From the NCBI GenBank assembly GCA_963663365.2, contig CAXXIH010000001.1, forward strand, positions 558,001 through 622,000: a DNA stretch of 64,000 bases, written 5' to 3'. Shown one piece after another: positions 54,868 to 64,000 of this stretch. The notes beneath the pieces were generated by a model that was not told the DNA's origin, made no database searches, and saw only the letters and a list, made by a program, of their open reading frames with translations. Positions within the stretch are counted from its first letter, which is position 1. Every line of letters begins with the position of its first letter. Origin of the DNA: G963663365 sp963663365. GTDB lineage: Bacteria; Hinthialibacterota; Hinthialibacteria; Hinthialibacterales; G963663365. The position numbers and the translations under genes were made by a program.

Positions 54868-56336
54868 GATCCTTTCTCCTCGCCATGCGCTGCATCTGCG
54901 ATCAATGTTGCCAACCGCAGGGAAGCTTTGCCATCAAATGGCTCAAGCTCTTCTTGACGTAACCTCTCACGCTCGGCGGCGTGAAGACTGGGATCATCAA
55001 GATAATGTGAGATGGCGGCATCCATCTCTTCGAAACTTTTCACAATGCTGGTGGCGCCTGAGTTCACAACCGGCAGAAAATGATCGATTTCATACCAACG
55101 CTCGATGCTCTCGTGATAGTCTACTTTTACATTCCCATCGAATGCGATATTGACGACACAGGTATCCTGAGCAATTGCATCCAGTGTAATTGACCCCTGT
55201 GAGGCTATCATGACGTCGGTGTGGTGCAACAGATTGGCCAAATACTCCAATCTTCCGGTTTCGGCCGGTTGAACAATGATTTCAGGCGGAGTTTGAAATA
55301 CACCAAATCGTTCTTGCCAGGTTTTGTCTTTAGGGTGAGGACGCACCAGCAAGGTGCATTTGGGTGGAAAACTTTTCTCTTTAATTCGACGGGCCAGATG
55401 TTCAACGATACTGATTTCATGAACTCCCAATCGCGGGCTGTTGGCTCCAAAAACAATCAACTTGTGATCGAGGGGAACGCCGATGGAATTCAGGAATTGT
55501 TCACGTGGCAGCAGGATACTTTCATCTTTGTATTCATCCATCTGCGGCCAACCGGCCACATAAATTTGCTGCTCGGCGATATTATGATGACGAATCAGCT
55601 CATCACGCATCACTTGCGATTGGACGACATACTGATCCACACCGGGTGCCAGAGGACCTTTTGTGGTTAATCTGTCCCAACTTCCAATAATAGCCGTGAT
55701 AGGAATGTTGCGGCTTTGGGCCGCTCTCAAGTAGTTCCGCGCCGATGGATCTTGGAGATAAGAAAAAACCAGCAAGTCAGGTTTGAAAGTATCGAATAGT
55801 CCTTCAATTTTTGTGTCGTAATCCCACGGCGAGTAATAGAGGTGGTACAGTTTGTCATAGATTTTCCGGCTAAGCGGGAAGGGAAAGCCTAGCCACCAAT
55901 CAAGGTAATTACCCGCCCGGGCTTCCCTTATCCTTCGGGCGCGGTTCATGTGAATCTTCCGGCAGTGAGCCGCGAATTGATGAATATGATTGAACCGGTA
56001 AGCGAGCATTCCGAATCCCATACGTCTTCGGAACCACCATAAACCGGCAACATAGAGGAATTTTTTAAATTTTTCCGAAAAACTTTTAGGGACAGGCGAA
56101 CCTTCAAAACGCGGTCTATGGATATTATTCCATTTGAACCTGTCTCTTTTGAGAGCGGCGATTCGTTCCTCGTCTTCTGCAAAAGGAGTTAGGATCGTAA
56201 CCTCTAATTCGGGTTGTGCGGCAAGTTGAGTTAAAACTTGGGTTTCGAGAATATACCGAACGGCGAACATCGTTGGCAGCACTATAACAATTCGCTTTGA
56301 GCGTTTCGCATCCGTTGCGTCTATGGATGATTCCAT
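54864..56336 (-). CDS. GT-B-like glycosyltransferase within the nonulosonate operon
   Basis: A 490-residue protein. It opens RIVIVLPTMFAVRYILETQV and has a late block TLLVRPHPKDKTWQ, then VMIASQGSITLDAIAQDTCVVNI, which resembles the CDP-glycerol transferase/UDP-GlcNAc-epimerase-like GT-B C-terminus. A basic, helical stretch lies at residues about 85-150. It is bracketed by neuC and neuA with a four-base overlap to neuA, so a role in transferring the activated nonulosonic acid is plausible but not shown. Confidence 0.75.
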   Translation of the reverse strand: MESSIDATDAKRSKRIVIVLPTMFAVRYILETQVLTQLAAQPELEVTILTPFAEDEERIAALKRDRFKWNNIHRPRFEGSPVPKSFSEKFKKFLYVAGLWWFRRRMGFGMLAYRFNHIHQFAAHCRKIHMNRARRIREARAGNYLDWWLGFPFPLSRKIYDKLYHLYYSPWDYDTKIEGLFDTFKPDLLVFSYLQDPSARNYLRAAQSRNIPITAIIGSWDRLTTKGPLAPGVDQYVVQSQVMRDELIRHHNIAEQQIYVAGWPQMDEYKDESILLPREQFLNSIGVPLDHKLIVFGANSPRLGVHEISIVEHLARRIKEKSFPPKCTLLVRPHPKDKTWQERFGVFQTPPEIIVQPAETGRLEYLANLLHHTDVMIASQGSITLDAIAQDTCVVNIAFDGNVKVDYHESIERWYEIDHFLPVVNSGATSIVKSFEEMDAAISHYLDDPSLHAAERERLRQEELEPFDGKASLRLATLIADAAHGEEKGS

Positions 56337-56368
56337 TGTATGTGTATATCCGGTTTCGATCCGGCCGA

Positions 56369-57523
56369 TCAGTATTGTATCTGTTTTTGAATCTTGAATT
56401 CTGCTGTCGCCAGAATATCGGCGATTCTTTTCCCGGCCTTTCCGTCGCCATACAGTGGGTCGGATTCGTATCGCCCGTTATCGAGTTGCTTTCTGATAGC
56501 CTCTGCAATTGCCTCGCACCGGTTGTCTACGTCGATAACATTATTCCCGCGCAGGCGTCCGTTTTGACGAGTCCCGATGTTAACGCAAGGCATTCCCAGA
56601 AATGCGCCTTCTCTCACGGCCGCGCTTGAATTCCCGATCATACACGCGCATTTGCTCATAAGGCACATAAAGACTTCCACAGGAAAATTTTTGTGAAACC
56701 GCACAAAAGTATCTTCATGCCGTTCCCGGAATTTTCTGATGCCCTGCGCAATCTCTTCTGAGCCGGCATCGGCATTCGGCCAGAGCATAATGGTCTGCAT
56801 CTCGATCTCTTTAAGAGCATTCAATGTTTCAGCCACTTGTTCTTCCGCATGGCCGTATTCTGTTGTGACCGGATGCTGTGCCACGAGTAAAAAAGGCTTT
56901 GTAATATCGATCTTTGCCCCAACACCTTCATTCACGAGCCATTTTTGCGCTTCCGTGTTGTCTGTACCGGAAAGTATTTCTGGAATTAGGTCGATCCTCG
57001 GACACCCAACATTATGCACCGTCGCTGGATCCTCACCCATGCGGATAATACGGTCGGCCGCATCTTGGTTGGCTGGGAAATGAATATGCGCAAGTTTGGT
57101 GATGGCGTGACGAATACTCTCGTCAATTGTTCCTGTCACTTCGCCACCCATGGTATGCGCCAGAGGAATGTTCATATAGGAGGCGGCTACTGCCGTCGCC
57201 ATTGTCTCAAACCGGTCTCCGACGGTTATAACAACGTTGGGCTGTAAGGTCTGGAAGACAGAAGGCAATTCGAGCAATCCCAAACCGGTTGATTTCGCCA
57301 TCGTCGTAGGATTTTCGCCCTCAATCAGCATGAAAATCTTGGCATCGACTGAAAAACCGTCTTTTTCAATGATCTCTACAACGGCTCCGAATCGGTCAAG
57401 CAGTGCGGACGCTCCGGCGATTAGTTGGAGTTGCAGGTCAGGATGCTTGTCAACTTCGCGAATTACGCTCTTTATGCTGCTGTAATTGGCCCGTGAACCG
57501 ACCACGATACAGACTTTGCGCAT
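56369..57523 (-). CDS. neuC: UDP-N-acetylglucosamine 2-epimerase, hydrolysing (NeuC/LegG type)
   Basis: The ATG at 57523 has GGAGGA 5 bases upstream and begins MRKVCIVVGSRANYSSIKSV. The family motifs VITVGDRFETMATA, HTMGGEVTGTIDESIRHAI, HNVGCPRID and IGNSSAAVREGAFLGMPCVN are intact. NeuC gives ManNAc from UDP-GlcNAc, while LegG acts on UDP-diacetamido-bacillosamine. It is upstream of the GT and neuA on the same strand. Confidence 0.94.
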   Translation of the reverse strand: MRKVCIVVGSRANYSSIKSVIREVDKHPDLQLQLIAGASALLDRFGAVVEIIEKDGFSVDAKIFMLIEGENPTTMAKSTGLGLLELPSVFQTLQPNVVITVGDRFETMATAVAASYMNIPLAHTMGGEVTGTIDESIRHAITKLAHIHFPANQDAADRIIRMGEDPATVHNVGCPRIDLIPEILSGTDNTEAQKWLVNEGVGAKIDITKPFLLVAQHPVTTEYGHAEEQVAETLNALKEIEMQTIMLWPNADAGSEEIAQGIRKFRERHEDTFVRFHKNFPVEVFMCLMSKCACMIGNSSAAVREGAFLGMPCVNIGTRQNGRLRGNNVIDVDNRCEAIAEAIRKQLDNGRYESDPLYGDGKAGKRIADILATAEFKIQKQIQY

Positions 57524-57683
57524 AGTGTCCTCCATACGGTTTTAGGTAATTCCGGATTCTTCCTGTTGATTCGGGGGCGCCGGAGATTGTAGGCACTTGT
57601 TATACCGTTCACCTGTCCGCAACGCCAGCGGTGAGGAGAGAGCCCGATTTATAGAACTGAAGAACGGTTGTTTTCTAAGAATG

Positions 57684-58700
57684 TCACGCAGGTTCCAAAT
57701 CGTCCCAGCAAATAAGTGTGTCCTGCTTGATGTCACGGCTCGCAACCCTTCCAATGACTTCCGCCAACTTCATGGAGGGAATGCCTGTACCGGGCTTCTT
57801 TAATCCCAGCATTGTGAATGTTATCGGGGTGCCCTTGGGAATAAACTCCAGAGAAACAATGCTCTTTTCGAATGTATTCTTCATCTCTCTGAATTTTTCG
57901 ATCTTGCTCTTGTCGACCGGGTTGGCAAGCATTGTTTCGATCGCCCGAACACCCTGCACTAAATTGGCAAGATCCTGGGGTTCAAGCGAGTGTTTTGCAT
58001 CGCTGCCATACATCTTGCGGCTGAAAGTAAGATGGCGCTCTAGGATTTCAGCCCCCAAACTGGCTGCCGCCAAAGATGCATAATTGGTCAGTGTATGATC
58101 CGAAAGCCCTACCGGACACCCATAGCGTTTTCGCATCTCTTGCATGATGTTCAAGCCCACGGCCTCGTAGGGGCAGGGGTATTCGGATGTGCATTGCAGG
58201 ATGCTGAATTTGTCGGTTTGCTTTTTTGTGCATTCCACCGCTCGATCCAGCTCCTCCCATGAACTCATTCCTGAAGAGAGAATGATCGGTTTCTGGGTTT
58301 TTGCCGCTTTTTCCAAAAGTGGAAGGTTGGTGATTTCACCGGATGGGATTTTGTAACGAACCACACCGGCCGCTTCCAGTAAATCGACAGCCTCCAAAGA
58401 AAACGGCGACGAGATGAAATCCACACCCTTCTCTTCGCAGCGAGCTCGCAGACTAAGCCACTGGTCGAGATTGAATGCCGTTCGCTGAAAATATTCGAAT
58501 CGAGGTTCGTCTTTAAAATAGGCCGGATTCGGGGCGTCTCGAACCGTCTCGCATTCAGCGATATGGGTTTGGAATTTAACCGCATCAACACCGCATTCGG
58601 CTGCGGTATCGATAAGCCGCAATGCGTTGCCGAAACTCCCATCATGGGTCGAGCCGATCTCGGCGATAATATAAATCTCTTGAATTTGGGGCGATTCCAT
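57684..58700 (-). CDS. neuB: N-acetylneuraminate (nonulosonate) synthase with SAF domain
   Basis: A 338-residue enzyme with the NeuB barrel: IIAEIGSTHDGSFGNALRL, VDAVKFQTHIAE, YKIPSGEITNLPLLE, CTSEYPCPYEAVGLN, GLSDHT and ERHLTFSRKMYGSDAKHSL (shown in parts). The C-terminal SAF (antifreeze-like) domain, about 275-338, has FEKSIVSLEFIPKGTPIT and ends with DLEPA. It condenses a hexosamine with phosphoenolpyruvate. It is first in the operon, 160 bases before neuC; this gap is unusually long for the operon. Confidence 0.95.
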   Translation of the reverse strand: MESPQIQEIYIIAEIGSTHDGSFGNALRLIDTAAECGVDAVKFQTHIAECETVRDAPNPAYFKDEPRFEYFQRTAFNLDQWLSLRARCEEKGVDFISSPFSLEAVDLLEAAGVVRYKIPSGEITNLPLLEKAAKTQKPIILSSGMSSWEELDRAVECTKKQTDKFSILQCTSEYPCPYEAVGLNIMQEMRKRYGCPVGLSDHTLTNYASLAAASLGAEILERHLTFSRKMYGSDAKHSLEPQDLANLVQGVRAIETMLANPVDKSKIEKFREMKNTFEKSIVSLEFIPKGTPITFTMLGLKKPGTGIPSMKLAEVIGRVASRDIKQDTLICWDDLEPA

Positions 58701-58891
58701 AGAAAAAACCTAACGAGACGGACATGGGTAAGAATTCTATTCCGCCTGCGAAATTCTATTTGAAAGCATCATAAATCAACCGCCTACAGAAGCAAAGGAT
58801 GTGGCTTCCGGACTAGGTTCTTGCTGAAAATCTTTGGACAGCATAGGCTTGTGTCTGTGAACAGACTTGCCGTGGGAAAGGATGCCATAAG

Positions 58892-61321
58892 ATGAAAATT
58901 CGGGATTTTGCCATTCTGGGAATTATTCTATGCGGTCTTCAAACAGGGGCCTTTGCCGGAGCACAATGGACAGTGGTTATCCCCGAGGAGTATCGCGGCG
59001 AAGCAGCCATCCGTATTGGCCTCGAGGAATTGACCGAAACGGGGGAGCAATTGGGCATCACCATCTCAGGCTGTTCCGAAACGGAATCGGTTTCCGGCAA
59101 TTTAATAATTATCGGTGACGAAAACCTAAACCGCTACGCCGCAAAAGCCGTGCAAAGCGGAAAAGTCCAATTGGCGGGGATGCAAGACGAACAGGGATTT
59201 GAGATTGTATCAGGGGGCTCCGGCGATGAGAGACTCATTGTCGTTGCAGGTGGTTCGGTGTTGGGCGATATCTATGGTCTTTATTGGGTATGGGACCGTT
59301 TGCGTGTTCACAAAGAAATCCCGGTAATCAATGTGAAACGCACACCCTATCTGCGAATACGCCATGTAAACGCTGAAAATAAACAATCGTTGCGAACCGC
59401 GCTTCGCTACACGGCAACCTGGGTGTCAGGCGGAAATGTGCTGAACCTTATCCCTTGGGATTCCGAACCTGAAAAAACGAAAAACGAAGAAAACCGGCGT
59501 CAACTGCAAAAGTTGATTGACTGTGCTCACGATTTGCATCTTAAGTATATGTCTACTTGCGATGAGATTACGTATCTCCCTTCGTTTTTTGAGGAGTTTA
59601 ACGCTTCGCTATCACCGGATGACCCGGCTTTATGGAAAGCTTTGCAGGAGAAATACCGCCGCCTCTTTACTGCGGTTCCTACGCTTGATGGCATGCGCAT
59701 TCGCACCGGAGAATTGACGCGCATCTTCGATAATTATCAAGCGTACGATGTCATGCATGACCGGGGCGATAGCGGCTGGAGTCTTGAAGATACATATCGG
59801 ACTTTCGTGCAAAAAATGCATGAAGTCGTGGTCGGCGAGTTCGATAAAATCTACTTCCACCGAACTTGGGTTACAACTGCCAATGAACAACACTCCAGTG
59901 CCGAAGTTTATGGAAAAATATTCACGAATCAGGTTCCCACGAAGAACCTATATCTTTCCCCTTATATGAGCCTTGCCGACCGGTGGTTTTATCAGCCCTA
60001 CAACCCCACTTTCAATGTTACGCCGCACAATATGGTTGTTTTACTGTCTACGCTCGACTATCACGCTCATGCCGGCGTTGAGATTTTTCCGACATTCCCC
60101 GGGCCTTATTACCAGGGCGGACTCGAAAAGATTTTGAAACCTGCCAATAGCAATCTTAAGGGCACCCATTTCGGGACTCCTGCGCACGAGGGATGGGATA
60201 CGTGGAGTTTGACCGCATATACCGCATTCCGCCTTAGCTGGTATCCTTATGAAAATTTGCGTGATATCGCCAAGGATTACGCATCGATTTATTATGGCCC
60301 CCGTGTCGCGGATACAATGGCGGAAATCTTGATGTTTTCACCGCAGGCTTACAAAAACGGCGTCTACATTAAGCCCGTGGCTGAAGGCATACGCGGTAAC
60401 ACGCTTCCACATCTCCGTCTGACTACTTTTCCGGTCCAGGGATTCACCGACCTAGATAAAGGCAAAGCCCATCTGGATTGGCTCTATGCAACCATGTTTA
60501 AGCCTTGTGAGAATCGGCAGGATGAAGCCTTGGCCTATCTAGATAGCGGGCATCAGTCCATACAAGAAATGTGCAGGCTTTTTAATGAAATCGATCCGAT
60601 TATCGAAGACCGCGATTTGGCTCAAAAAACCGGCGAGATGCTCCAACTGGCAAGATTGTTAATCGAATCAAATCAACTGTACGTGAGCAATTGTTTCGCC
60701 TATTTCAACTACAGGAAGAATCCTACCAGCGATAACCGTGAGCGGTTGGCGCAACAATACGCTTTATTGCAGGATACCGTTGAACGTTTCCTCGCCGCCC
60801 CGGGTTGCATTTATCGTGTTTTCGGTATCGAGCAACTTATGGATGCAATCGATCATGCACTCCGAAATCTGGATGAGGCCGAAGCAGTTCTAGCCAAAGC
60901 GCTTGATCCTGATGCCATCGAACGTGCAATCTCCGAGCAACGAGAACTGCATAAGAAAGCTATCGATACTTATGCCGGACAAGCGAAGAAATTTCTGTAT
61001 TGGGAGGGTTTTGTGGATGGACGCGATATTTTAATGATCAATGGCGAGACCGCCGAGATTAAACATATACAAAGTGATCCGATTGTTTCAGTGCGCTGTG
61101 AGTTTGAATGTCCGTTGCCGGAAAAAGAAGTAACCGTGATCTTAGAGGATTTGGAGTCCAGGGATATTCATCCTTTTGTGCTGGAGCAACCCTGCGGTGA
61201 CAACAATTACACGGCCCGCGTATACATTTATGATGCCCCCGGCGGTTCCGGCTGGTTCAAATTTAACTTGTATTACGTTGATGAAACGCCGGAGAAATTG
61301 AAGATGCAGACACCTTGGTAA
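58892..61321 (+). CDS. Exported GH67/DUF4838-like protein
   Basis: A signal peptide (FAILGIILCGLQTGAFA) is followed by an alpha-glucuronidase N-domain-like part (IRIGLEELTETGEQLGI, ERLIVVAGGSVLGDIYGLYW) and a barrel region with CDEITYLPSFFEEF, TWVTTANEQHSSAEVYGK and FGTPAHEGWDTWSLTAYTAF. The C-terminal about 300 residues are helical, ending in a beta domain. It differs clearly from the DUF4838 protein at 12937, so the two are distant relatives. AAGGA lies about 10 bases before the ATG. It is divergent from neuB and separate from the next gene by about 200 bases. Confidence 0.75.
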   Translation: MKIRDFAILGIILCGLQTGAFAGAQWTVVIPEEYRGEAAIRIGLEELTETGEQLGITISGCSETESVSGNLIIIGDENLNRYAAKAVQSGKVQLAGMQDEQGFEIVSGGSGDERLIVVAGGSVLGDIYGLYWVWDRLRVHKEIPVINVKRTPYLRIRHVNAENKQSLRTALRYTATWVSGGNVLNLIPWDSEPEKTKNEENRRQLQKLIDCAHDLHLKYMSTCDEITYLPSFFEEFNASLSPDDPALWKALQEKYRRLFTAVPTLDGMRIRTGELTRIFDNYQAYDVMHDRGDSGWSLEDTYRTFVQKMHEVVVGEFDKIYFHRTWVTTANEQHSSAEVYGKIFTNQVPTKNLYLSPYMSLADRWFYQPYNPTFNVTPHNMVVLLSTLDYHAHAGVEIFPTFPGPYYQGGLEKILKPANSNLKGTHFGTPAHEGWDTWSLTAYTAFRLSWYPYENLRDIAKDYASIYYGPRVADTMAEILMFSPQAYKNGVYIKPVAEGIRGNTLPHLRLTTFPVQGFTDLDKGKAHLDWLYATMFKPCENRQDEALAYLDSGHQSIQEMCRLFNEIDPIIEDRDLAQKTGEMLQLARLLIESNQLYVSNCFAYFNYRKNPTSDNRERLAQQYALLQDTVERFLAAPGCIYRVFGIEQLMDAIDHALRNLDEAEAVLAKALDPDAIERAISEQRELHKKAIDTYAGQAKKFLYWEGFVDGRDILMINGETAEIKHIQSDPIVSVRCEFECPLPEKEVTVILEDLESRDIHPFVLEQPCGDNNYTARVYIYDAPGGSGWFKFNLYYVDETPEKLKMQTPW

Positions 61322-61522
61322 TGTGTCGTCGAATAGGTGCGGATAATTCAACCTGATTTTGAATCAATATATAGTCATATCTGCCTGTGCTCCGTTCTCT
61401 TTGAATGGTAAACTCCTCGAATATTTCCGATTTTGATGTCGGGTTAGTGGTGTGTGAGCTTAACAGGCGGCTTGATGCTGTCTAGGCGTTCTGTCTATAA
61501 ATAAGTTTTGAGGAGAGTGGCG

Positions 61523-62980
61523 ATGACCTATCATTCCAAAAGTTCTGCTGGTTTGCGGATTGCAACCATTTTATTTGTGTTTATGGTTCAGGTTGGATTT
61601 TTGCAGCAAACTTGGAGCCAGGGAGATAAGAAGCAAGATACGATACCCGGAAGTGAGCGAACCGCCTTGGACCGATATGTAGCCACGCCCGATCCCAACT
61701 TCACATACAGCCTCGTCAATACGGTTAAGGGCGAAGGATTTACCACTTTTATTTTAGATATGACTTCGCAGTCATGGCGTGATAAATCTGAAGTTGATCG
61801 GACGCTTTGGAAACACTGGGTCACAATCATTAAGCCGGATGAGATTGATACATCCACTGGATTGTTGTTTATCGGCGGTGGCAAAAACGGCGGGAATCCA
61901 CCGTCCTCCGCAGACAAAACGCTTGTCAAAGTCGCAATCGCCACAAAATCTGTTATTGCGGAACTAAAAATGGTTCCCAATCAACCGCTGAAATTTCCCG
62001 ACGAATTTGATGATCGCTATAAAGAAGAAGGCCGTTATGAAGATGAATTGATCGCCTATACGTGGGATAAGTATTTAAAGACGGGCGATGAACTCTGGCC
62101 GCTTCGCCTCCCCATGGTCAAAAGCGCCGTCCGGGCCATGGATACCGTTACGTTGTTCTGTTACGGAGAAGATGCCGGGAATATTACTGTTGATCAATTT
62201 GTCGTTGCGGGCGGTTCCAAACGTGGATGGACAACCTGGATGACAGCTGTTGTTGATCCGCGTGTCGTTGGCATTTGCCCCATCGTGATTGACATGCTTA
62301 ATCTGGAAAAGTCATTTGAGCACCATTGGCGCGCCTATGGTTTCTGGGCCCCGGCGGTTTCGGATTATGTCGACATGAAGCTTATGAAACACATGGGAAC
62401 GCCTAAATACGGGGAACTCATGAAACTCGTTGAGCCTTATGAATATCGTTCCAGGCTCACAATGCCCAAACTGATGTTGAATGCCACCGGCGATCAGTTC
62501 TTCCTGCCGGATTCATCACAATTCTATTTTGATGATCTCCCCTCTCAAAAATATCTACGCTATGTGCCCAATGCCGATCATGGCCTTGATGATACGGATG
62601 CTGTCGAAACGCTCGCGGCCTTTCATTACAGCGTAAGCCATAAAGGTGCGCTGCCGGAGTTTTCATGGAAATTCCTTCCTGATGGGGCAATCCGTGTTAA
62701 GACCAAAGATAAGCCTTCTGAAGTACGCCTATGGCAAGCCACCAATCCCGATGCCCGCGATTTTCGTTTGGAAACATTGGGCAAGGTCTGGACCAATACG
62801 GTTTTGCAGGATGAAGGGCAGGGAACTTATACCGGGCGCATTTCTGAGCCGGAAAAAGGTTGGTCGGCTTTTCTTGTGGAGTTGACGTATCCTTCCGATG
62901 CGGGCGTCCCACTGAAACTGACAACATCTGTACGGATTATCCCGGATACGCTTCCGTTCACGTATCCTCCCTCTGAATGA
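61523..62980 (+). CDS. Exported PhoPQ-activated pathogenicity-related family hydrolase (PqaA-like)
   Basis: The ATG at 61523 has GAGGAG about 6-7 bases upstream; a TTG at 61508 is in frame but unlikely. The signal peptide (ATILFVFMVQVGFLQQTWS) precedes a PF10142 domain: FILDMTSQSWRDKSEVDRTL, FIGGGKNGGNPP, FVVAGGSKRGWTTWM (nucleophile-like Ser), LNATGDQFFLPDSSQFY and VPNADHGLDDTDAV (His). The fold is an alpha/beta hydrolase. The substrate is unknown. The C-terminal about 120 residues are a beta domain. Confidence 0.92.
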   Translation: MTYHSKSSAGLRIATILFVFMVQVGFLQQTWSQGDKKQDTIPGSERTALDRYVATPDPNFTYSLVNTVKGEGFTTFILDMTSQSWRDKSEVDRTLWKHWVTIIKPDEIDTSTGLLFIGGGKNGGNPPSSADKTLVKVAIATKSVIAELKMVPNQPLKFPDEFDDRYKEEGRYEDELIAYTWDKYLKTGDELWPLRLPMVKSAVRAMDTVTLFCYGEDAGNITVDQFVVAGGSKRGWTTWMTAVVDPRVVGICPIVIDMLNLEKSFEHHWRAYGFWAPAVSDYVDMKLMKHMGTPKYGELMKLVEPYEYRSRLTMPKLMLNATGDQFFLPDSSQFYFDDLPSQKYLRYVPNADHGLDDTDAVETLAAFHYSVSHKGALPEFSWKFLPDGAIRVKTKDKPSEVRLWQATNPDARDFRLETLGKVWTNTVLQDEGQGTYTGRISEPEKGWSAFLVELTYPSDAGVPLKLTTSVRIIPDTLPFTYPPSE

Positions 62981-63130
62981 GTCGTACACGGCACACCGAT
63001 TTGCTGTCTTGATGTAGATTCAAGCGCCCAATCTTGTTGACACAAGAGTGGTGTGGCCATATTCTTGCGCTCGTGAGCCGATACTGTTTTTTTTGTCTGA
63101 ATAGCACGCGGAAGTTCCGCGGGAAGGCCA

Positions 63131-64000
63131 ATGGATATGGAAAATCCTCAGGAATTCAAAATGCATAAATGCCGTTATTGCGGAAATGAAGATTACTCCA
63201 AAATGTTTGATGTTGGTGTTTTGCCTTTAGGGCATCCTGTGGACTATTCCAAAGTCCCCCAAGGGTACCGCTGGGTGGCGGAATTGGGATATATGAAATG
63301 CAAAAAATGCCAACTTGTGCAAACCAAACATACGGTTCCCGCCGAACAACTCGTGCAAGAGAATGTAATCTTGTCCAATGTCTCAAATATCATATCTGAT
63401 CACTATTGGGAATACGTTTCGAAATTTCGAGATTTGATCGGCCTGTCGAATGACGATCTTGTTGTCGAAATTGGGTGCAGCGATGCTGCGCTTTTGGATG
63501 CATTTGTTCAACAGGGCTTTGGGAATGTTTTAGGGATCGAGCCGGCTCCTCATCCGTTTATAGATTATAAAGTCGAACTTGTTGAAGATTTCTTTACGGT
63601 GCCTGTTGTGCGCCGCCTAAGAGAAGCGGGCAAAGTCCCCAAACTTATTATTGCTAACAGCGTTATCCTTTTGATCCCCGAAATTGATGAATTTTTCAAT
63701 GCGCTCGATGATTATATGGATCCGGGGAGTTTCTTTGTGATCGAGATTCCTTATTTTTGCGATTACATTCGCGCATTCCGAATGGACTGCTTTGCCCACC
63801 TGCGGGCCAACTGGTTTACACTACAGTCGTTGGCCCATGTCTATAGCGAACACAATATGCAATTTGTAGAAATCGAGCATTTAAGCAATTTCCGGAGTGG
63901 GACTTTGCGGATTACTGTTCAGAAGTCTGAGTGCAAAGTCGATAATGAAAAATTTCTGCAATCGGCCGATGAACATATCCGTTGGTTGGTAGAAGAAGAG
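63131..64000 (+). CDS. Sugar C-methyltransferase-like protein, N-terminal part (cut by window edge)
   Basis: Open to the right edge: 290 codons from the ATG at 63131 without stop. The N-terminus has two CxxC pairs, CRYCGNEDYSKMF and YMKCKKCQLVQ, as in the zinc-binding domain of TylC3/NovU-type sugar C-methyltransferases (PF08421). It is followed by a SAM fold, VVEIGCSDAALLDAFVQQ and VLGIEPAPHPF. Starts at 63137 (GGAAGG 8 bases upstream) and 63161 (AGGA 7 bases upstream) are possible. It would methylate a nucleotide-linked keto sugar, or act as an acyl/ketosugar methyltransferase; the rest of a biosynthesis cluster probably follows to the right. Confidence 0.85.
   Translation, partial: MDMENPQEFKMHKCRYCGNEDYSKMFDVGVLPLGHPVDYSKVPQGYRWVAELGYMKCKKCQLVQTKHTVPAEQLVQENVILSNVSNIISDHYWEYVSKFRDLIGLSNDDLVVEIGCSDAALLDAFVQQGFGNVLGIEPAPHPFIDYKVELVEDFFTVPVVRRLREAGKVPKLIIANSVILLIPEIDEFFNALDDYMDPGSFFVIEIPYFCDYIRAFRMDCFAHLRANWFTLQSLAHVYSEHNMQFVEIEHLSNFRSGTLRITVQKSECKVDNEKFLQSADEHIRWLVEEE

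Noticed and set aside
57542..57754. Open frame of 70 codons on the minus strand between neuB and neuC
   Set aside because: It overlaps the 3' end of neuB in another frame and has no ribosome site or recognisable sequence.
1..64000. tRNA, rRNA, CRISPR, IS element or prophage
   Set aside because: I looked for T-loop GTTCGA contexts, regularly spaced direct repeats and transposase or integrase motifs. The few GTTCGA hits lie in coding sequence and none of the others appeared.

Overview
The window is 64 kb of bacterial chromosome of moderate GC content (judged by eye), densely coded on both strands in short operons. I see no phage genes, IS transposases, CRISPR, rRNA or tRNA. The gene families recall uncultured heterotrophs such as Hydrogenedentota, Sumerlaeota, Lentisphaerota or Planctomycetota: four Tat-signal dehydrogenase/TIM-barrel proteins, DUF1080, DUF4838, FG-GAP propeller, UroD-like, PqaA-like and exported nitrilase proteins. 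The phylum is an inference; there is no marker gene here to settle it.
1-20,827 is an exported-enzyme and transport region: the N-terminus of an alpha-2-macroglobulin (cut by the left edge), an exported nitrilase, a Tat TIM-barrel-like protein, an Asp-box sialidase-like protein, a Tat FAD oxidoreductase, a Na+-coupled NSS symporter, a gene-poor stretch with a degenerate duplicated hairpin module (about 8,981-9,473), an unknown secreted protein, a Gfo/Idh/MocA protein, a DUF4838 protein, an FG-GAP propeller, a CysP-like PiT permease, MsrA, a DUF1080 protein and an alpha/beta hydrolase.
21,058-38,993 is a surface-glycan region. It holds a CapD-type dehydratase, a UDP-sulfoquinovose-synthase homologue (SQD1/SqdB family), a flippase-like membrane protein, a DUF2304-GT2 fusion, an exported probable (alpha/alpha)6 protein, a large GT-C membrane glycosyltransferase with a duplicated C-terminal module, a methyltransferase, a methyltransferase-coiled coil-GT4 fusion, and a Wzm/Wzt ABC exporter whose ATPase carries a Wzt-type C-terminal glycan-binding domain. 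This layout suggests ABC-dependent export of a glycan whose end is modified by methylation.
39,115-51,304 returns to metabolism: UroD-like, exported HpcH/HpaI aldolase, a second exported nitrilase, a cyanobacterial/plant-type GlgC with an unknown partner, a ChbG/YdjC deacetylase, a DUF3142 protein coupled to a large secreted partner, and an atypical Gfo/Idh/MocA protein.
51,346-58,700 is a second glycan region: NodB-type deacetylase, sulfotransferase, and a nonulosonic (sialic/legionaminic-type) acid operon neuB-neuC-GT-neuA-methyltransferase on the minus strand. 58,892-64,000 has a GH67/DUF4838-like protein, a PqaA-family hydrolase and the start of a sugar C-methyltransferase cut by the right edge.
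Taken together, the organism appears to build an elaborate, acidic, methylated and possibly sulfur-containing cell-surface glycan, and to secrete many enzymes for using complex external glycans.
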